Assembly: GCA_016302505.1 (NCBI GenBank)
Contig: JAEDNL010000016.1
Span: 1 to 26,078 of the forward strand
DNA: 26,078 nt
Reading direction: 5' to 3'
DNA from: Bacilli bacterium
GTDB taxonomy: Bacteria > Bacillota_I > Bacilli_A > RF39 > UBA660
Every line of letters begins with the position of its first letter. The first letter of the stretch is position 1. A program made the translations under genes and the position numbers. The notes under the pieces are model-generated. The model saw only the letters and a list, made by a program, of their open reading frames with translations. It ran no database searches and was not told where the DNA came from. Of the stretch, positions 22,895-26,078 are shown one piece after another.

Positions 22895-24601
22895 GTGGAT
22901 TTATATACTATAAGAAATATGCTAAGTCAAGGAAAAAGTATTTATGATTTACCACTCCGAGTAACATTTTATGCTCGTGTATCTACTGATAGATATGAGC
23001 AATTAAACTCATTAGAAAATCAAGTTATGTATTTTGAAAATTTTATAAAAGAACAAGAAAATTGGACTTTTGTAGATGGTTATGTAGATGAAGGTATTAG
23101 TGGTACAAGTGTTAAAAAAAGAGAAGATTTTTTACGAATGGTAGATGATGCCAAGAAAAAGAAATTTGATTTGATATTAACAAAAGAAATATCAAGATTT
23201 TCAAGAAATACTTTGGATAGTATAAAATATACACAAGAATTACTTTCGTGTGGAGTTGGTGTTCATTTTTTAAGTGATAATATTAACACCTTTCAACCAG
23301 ATTCTGAACTACGACTTACTATTATGTCTAGTATTGCTCAAGAAGAAATAAGAAAACTTTCTGAAAGAGTAAGATTTGGATATAAAAGAAGTGTAGAAAA
23401 AGGTATAGTACCAGGCAGTAATAATATTTATGGTTATACTAAAAATAAAGGAAAATTGGTTATTGATGAAGAACAAGCTAAATTCATAAGACTAATTTTT
23501 GAAACTTATGTATCTGAAAATATAGGAGTTCATAGATTAGGATTTAAGTTGTTTGAAGAATATGGAGTAACTAATTATTCAGGAAAACCAATAGCAGGTA
23601 CAGTTATTAAAAATATAATTAGAAATCCAAAATATAAGGGCTACTTTTGTGCTCATAAAGAAACTACTGTTGATTATCACGATAGAAAAAGAAAAAGATT
23701 TAAAAGAGATGAGTGGATAGTTTATAAAGATAATGAAACTTGTCCTCCGATCGTATCAGAAGAATTATGGGATAAAGCAAATGAAATATTAGATGCTAGA
23801 AGTAAAAAACACGATCAAATAAATAAGAATAATAAATATAATAAATTCCCATTTTCTGGCTTGATGCACTGCCATTTTGATGGCGCTACATTTGTAAGAG
23901 GTACATATCAAATAGGTAAGGGAGATAGAAGTAGGAGAAGAAAATTTTGGGCTTGTAATAATTATAGAATACATGGTAAGAAAAAAACTGAAGGTTGCAA
24001 TTCTCCTGTACTTTATTATGAAGAATTGGTTGAAGTATGTAAAAAGATATTAAATATGATACTTGTTTGCCAAGATGATTTAATAAGTGAAATAAATGAT
24101 ATGATTAGTGATATTAGAACTAAAAAAGATTATAAAAAAGAAATAAAACTTATTGATGAAAAATTATTTAAAACAAATAATGAAAAAAAAGAACTCATAA
24201 TGATGCGAATGAGAAAAGAAATAGACTTAAAAGAATATAACTCTCTTAAAGATGATGTAGATGAAAAAATTAACTCATTGGAAGAAAACAAAAGAAAATT
24301 GATTGAAGAAGAACAAAATGAACAATCTAGTGAAAAGAACTTTGAAGAATTTAAAAAGAAAATAAATGATATGGTTTTATCTGATGATGAGAAGATTTTA
24401 GAAATTGCGCAGGTTTTTTTTGAGGATATAAGGGTAGAGTCAATTAAAGATGATGAAACAGATCAAAAGGTTATACTTCATGCAAAATTAAATGTGTCAA
24501 ACAGGGAAGATGACACATTTGATTTTAACAAATTTTTGCTGCTTTTCTGTACACGCCAGGGATGCTGCCATGACAATAGCATCAAATGTAATGAAATATG
24601 A
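22895..24601 (+). CDS. Large serine recombinase (TndX/TnpX-like)
   Basis: A recombinase of 568 residues in the integrated state that inserts and excises the element. The catalytic domain has YARVSTD with Ser30 and LTKEISRFSRNTLD. The recombinase domain follows (GYKRSVEKGIVPGS to NPKYKGYF), then a zinc-binding region at about residues 325-375 (Cys and His residues in LMHCHF, FWACNN, EGCNSP), and a long coiled coil at about 385-485. GTG 22895 is chosen as start because GGAGGTGAT lies just before it and MDLYTIRNML fits family N-termini; ATG 22880 has no site. The frame runs through the right attachment site: codons up to 24562 belong to the element, while the last 12 residues and the stop are read from the interrupted host gene in another frame. 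In the circular form the protein would have 590 residues. Confidence 0.93.
   Translation: MDLYTIRNMLSQGKSIYDLPLRVTFYARVSTDRYEQLNSLENQVMYFENFIKEQENWTFVDGYVDEGISGTSVKKREDFLRMVDDAKKKKFDLILTKEISRFSRNTLDSIKYTQELLSCGVGVHFLSDNINTFQPDSELRLTIMSSIAQEEIRKLSERVRFGYKRSVEKGIVPGSNNIYGYTKNKGKLVIDEEQAKFIRLIFETYVSENIGVHRLGFKLFEEYGVTNYSGKPIAGTVIKNIIRNPKYKGYFCAHKETTVDYHDRKRKRFKRDEWIVYKDNETCPPIVSEELWDKANEILDARSKKHDQINKNNKYNKFPFSGLMHCHFDGATFVRGTYQIGKGDRSRRRKFWACNNYRIHGKKKTEGCNSPVLYYEELVEVCKKILNMILVCQDDLISEINDMISDIRTKKDYKKEIKLIDEKLFKTNNEKKELIMMRMRKEIDLKEYNSLKDDVDEKINSLEENKRKLIEEEQNEQSSEKNFEEFKKKINDMVLSDDEKILEIAQVFFEDIRVESIKDDETDQKVILHAKLNVSNREDDTFDFNKFLLLFCTRQGCCHDNSIKCNEI
24547..24576 (+). other. attR, right element-host junction (GA at 24561-24562)
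   Basis: Element sequence CTGTACACGCCAGG is followed by GA and then host sequence TGCTGCCATGAC, the codons for the second half of SGN-D-A-A-M-T. The CCTGGCGTGTACAG complement of the element half agrees at 9 of 14 positions with the element half at the left end, the imperfect symmetry expected for an attP of a dimer-binding recombinase. Confidence 0.85.
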
Positions 24602-25265
24602 TGATTTTATAAGAGAAATGAATCAAAAAGCATTTATATTAGGTATGTATAATACGACGTATGAAAATCCACATGGATTAAATGATACCACTCAAAATTA
24701 TTCCACAGCTAATGATCTTGCAATTTTGATGAAATATGCAATAAAAAATACTAATTTTATTAAAATATCTCAAGCAAAAAAGTATAAAATTAAAAATTAT
24801 ATTTGGTATAACAAAAATGAACTGTTAAACAATTACAAATTTACAATTTCTGGAAAAATAGGGTATACTATGAAAAGCGGTCCAGTCTTTGTTTCATCAG
24901 CAAAAAAGGATGGAAAAACATTGGTAATAGCAAGTATAAATGAAAACGATAAATTTGAATTACATAAAAGATTATATGAAAATAATTTCAAAAAATATAA
25001 ACGCTATAAAATATTAGATTCTAATAAAATATCTTTTAAAATAAAAAGTAAAAACAATGACCATTATTATATAAAAAACGATTATTACATGCTGCTTCAG
25101 AAAGACGAATTAAAAAATATTGATATAGTATTAAGTGAAAACAATAATGATAAAAATTTAAAAGTATATTATGATAAAAAACTAATTCATACAGAGAAAA
25201 TATATGTATTAGAATATAAAAAAAGAAATAAGAAATTGAGAGATATATTGTTCTTTTGGAAATAA
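24561..25265 (+). pseudogene. 3' piece of interrupted D-Ala-D-Ala carboxypeptidase gene
   Basis: Continues the 5' piece in frame from the Asp of SGN-D-A-A: DAAMTIASNV, then GMYNTTYENPHGLND, then STANDLAILMKYA. The region of the third catalytic motif reads SGKIGYTMKSG, where the family has KTG, so Thr is replaced by Ile (ATA at 24858-24860). The C-terminal part is a strand-rich PBP5-type domain and a basic tail with no clear membrane anchor. The open frame extends back to an ATG at 24492 inside the recombinase gene, but that ATG has no ribosome binding site, so the fragment is probably not translated. Excision of the element would reconnect it to the 5' piece. Confidence 0.92.
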
Positions 25266-25276
25266 TTATGTATAAT
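25248..25276 (+). promoter_or_regulatory. Promoter of the pseudouridine synthase gene
   Basis: TTGTTC (25248-25253) and TATAAT (25271-25276) are 17 bases apart. The -35 box lies in the last codons of the carboxypeptidase 3' piece. It would keep the downstream gene expressed even though the upstream gene is interrupted. Confidence 0.6.
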
Positions 25277-25293
25277 CTATTTAGGTGAATTTT

Positions 25294-26019
25294 ATGGAAA
25301 GATTGCAAAAATATTTAAGTGAGTGTGGAGTTGCTTCAAGAAGAAAATGTGAAGAAATAATTTTTAATAAAAAAGTAAAAGTAAATGGAAAAATAGTTAG
25401 TGAACTAGGTTATAAAGTTAACTCAACTGATCATGTTACGGTTGAAGATATAGAAGTCAAAAAAAAAGAAAAAGAGTATTATATATTATATAAGCCTGAA
25501 AAAGTAATATGCTCCGTAAAAGATGATAAAAATAGAACTACAGTTATAGATTTCATAAATACAAGTGAAAAAATATTTCCAGTAGGGAGACTTGATTATG
25601 ATACAAGTGGTTTGCTACTTTTGACAAACGATGGTGAGCTTTCAAATATGCTAACTCATCCAAGCCACAAAATAGAGAAAAAATATTTAGCAAAAATAGA
25701 CGGAATAATATCTCCAAAAGATATATATATGTTAGAAAATGGCATAATGCTTGATGGTGTAAAAACAAAAAAATCAAAAGCTAAAATTCAAAAGATAGAT
25801 AAAAAAAATAATAAATCATTTGTTGAATTAACGATTACGGAAGGAAGAAATCATCAAGTTAAAAATATGTTTGGAACACTAGGTTATAAAGTTTTAAAAT
25901 TAAAAAGAACCAACTATGATTTTTTAACTTTAAAAAATCTATCTATAGGTCAATCAAGAAAACTAACTATCAAAGAAGTAAAAAAATTATATAATAATGC
26001 AAAAGAAAAAAGCTTATAA
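25294..26019 (+). CDS. rluB: RluB/RsuA-family pseudouridine synthase
   Basis: A protein of 241 residues that converts a specific uridine in ribosomal RNA to pseudouridine. An S4 RNA-binding domain (MERLQKYLSECGVASRRKCEE, in two parts, residues 1-60) is followed by the synthase domain with GRLDYDTSGLLLLTNDG, where D101 is the catalytic Asp, and EGRNHQVKNMF near the end. Length and motifs fit the RluB/RsuA group; B. subtilis-type RluB at helix 89 of 23S RNA is the usual assignment in Firmicutes, but the exact target cannot be read from sequence. ATG 25294 is the start because AGGTGA lies just upstream; the in-frame GTG 25285 overlaps that site. It follows the carboxypeptidase gene, an arrangement common in this group. 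Confidence 0.92.
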   Translation: MERLQKYLSECGVASRRKCEEIIFNKKVKVNGKIVSELGYKVNSTDHVTVEDIEVKKKEKEYYILYKPEKVICSVKDDKNRTTVIDFINTSEKIFPVGRLDYDTSGLLLLTNDGELSNMLTHPSHKIEKKYLAKIDGIISPKDIYMLENGIMLDGVKTKKSKAKIQKIDKKNNKSFVELTITEGRNHQVKNMFGTLGYKVLKLKRTNYDFLTLKNLSIGQSRKLTIKEVKKLYNNAKEKSL

Positions 26020-26078
26020 TTTTTGAACTTGTCAATAAAAAGTAGACAGTAAAAAGATATTTATTTAAACCCTAGTTG
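26020..26078. other. Non-coding window end with a possible insertion-sequence end
   Basis: After the rluB stop there is no clear hairpin terminator. TGTCAATAAAAAGTAGACA at 26030-26048 is flanked by TGTC and GACA in inverted orientation and resembles ends of some insertion sequences that I recall, but no transposase is in view. Nothing else is seen in these 59 bases. Confidence 0.25.

Larger units (their letters stand above)
14637..24560 (+). mobile_element. 9,924-bp serine-recombinase integrative element
   Basis: The boundaries come from the host gene: deleting 14637-24560 restores a continuous carboxypeptidase frame with SGNDAA at the join. Contents from left to right are a broken replication initiator, a radical SAM enzyme, a large repeat protein, a broken ADP-ribosylglycohydrolase, a soluble/membrane protein pair, broken helicase and small conjugation-type genes, a SHOCT-like gene, and the recombinase at the right end. 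Half-site symmetry around the joined ends supports a real attP. The element appears to be a former conjugative or mobilisable element that lost its transfer genes by internal deletions. With recombinase and ends intact it may still excise. No relaxase is visible. Confidence 0.9.

Noticed and set aside
24492..24560. A new start for the carboxypeptidase 3' piece at ATG 24492
   Set aside because: These codons lie in the recombinase gene in another frame, lack a ribosome binding site, and add no signal peptide or catalytic motif.
1..26078. TGA read as tryptophan (Mycoplasma-type code)
   Set aside because: TGG is used for Trp throughout the intact genes, none of which has internal TGA, and TGA serves as a stop at coupled gene ends.

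Overview
The window is very AT-rich bacterial DNA with Gram-positive style genes: strong Shine-Dalgarno sites, TATAAT boxes, a lipoprotein, and PrgI/VirB4/VirD4 proteins of the Firmicutes type. TGG encodes tryptophan and TGA acts as a stop, so the standard code applies and this is not a Mycoplasma with code 4. The likely source is an uncultured, low-GC, gut-type Bacilli or Mollicutes-related lineage. That placement is inferred from composition and gene content only.

Region 1 (1-9835) is a compact type IV secretion-like operon. It runs from a terminator hairpin and an extended -10 promoter through a VirB6/TrbL-like membrane channel, a PrgI/VirB3-like protein, a TrsD-like N-terminal VirB4 module, the VirB4 ATPase, a membrane-anchored cell-wall hydrolase combining SpoIID and C39-like domains, an anchored protein with calcium-loop-like motifs, and a VirD4 coupling ATPase. 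It ends at a hairpin that overlaps the virD4 stop codon. No relaxase or integrase is visible with it.

Region 2 (9836-14333) is housekeeping: a mini-rhodanese, a TVP38/DedA-type membrane protein, rmuC, uppP on the minus strand, a small membrane protein, a DUF3603-like protein, a lipoprotein, and a strong promoter in front of a 19-codon ORF.

Region 3 (14334-25265) is a D-Ala-D-Ala carboxypeptidase gene split by a 9,924-bp element. The insertion is exactly inside the SGN-D-A-A active-site motif, and a two-base GA is present at both junctions. Removing the element restores a continuous 335-codon gene. The element carries a large serine recombinase of the type that uses GA crossovers (TndX/TnpX-like), a SHOCT-like small protein, and wrecked conjugation or replication genes (replication initiator, SNF2-type helicase, two small genes). 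Its cargo is a radical SAM/SPASM enzyme coupled to an 890-aa zinc-ribbon protein with four near-identical 25-residue repeats, a broken ADP-ribosylglycohydrolase, and a pair of related proteins, one soluble and one membrane-bound. It looks like a deletion-shrunk integrative element that has kept its recombinase and both ends. The recombinase reading frame crosses the attachment site, so its C-terminus differs between the integrated and circular states.

Region 4 (25266-26078) is the host again: an RluB/RsuA-type pseudouridine synthase gene with its own promoter inside the 3' piece of the carboxypeptidase gene, then 59 bp of non-coding sequence.

The most interesting points are the integration-state-dependent recombinase tail, the radical SAM plus repeat-protein pair, the SpoIID/C39 hydrolase in a relaxase-free secretion operon, and the paired soluble/membrane proteins of unknown function.
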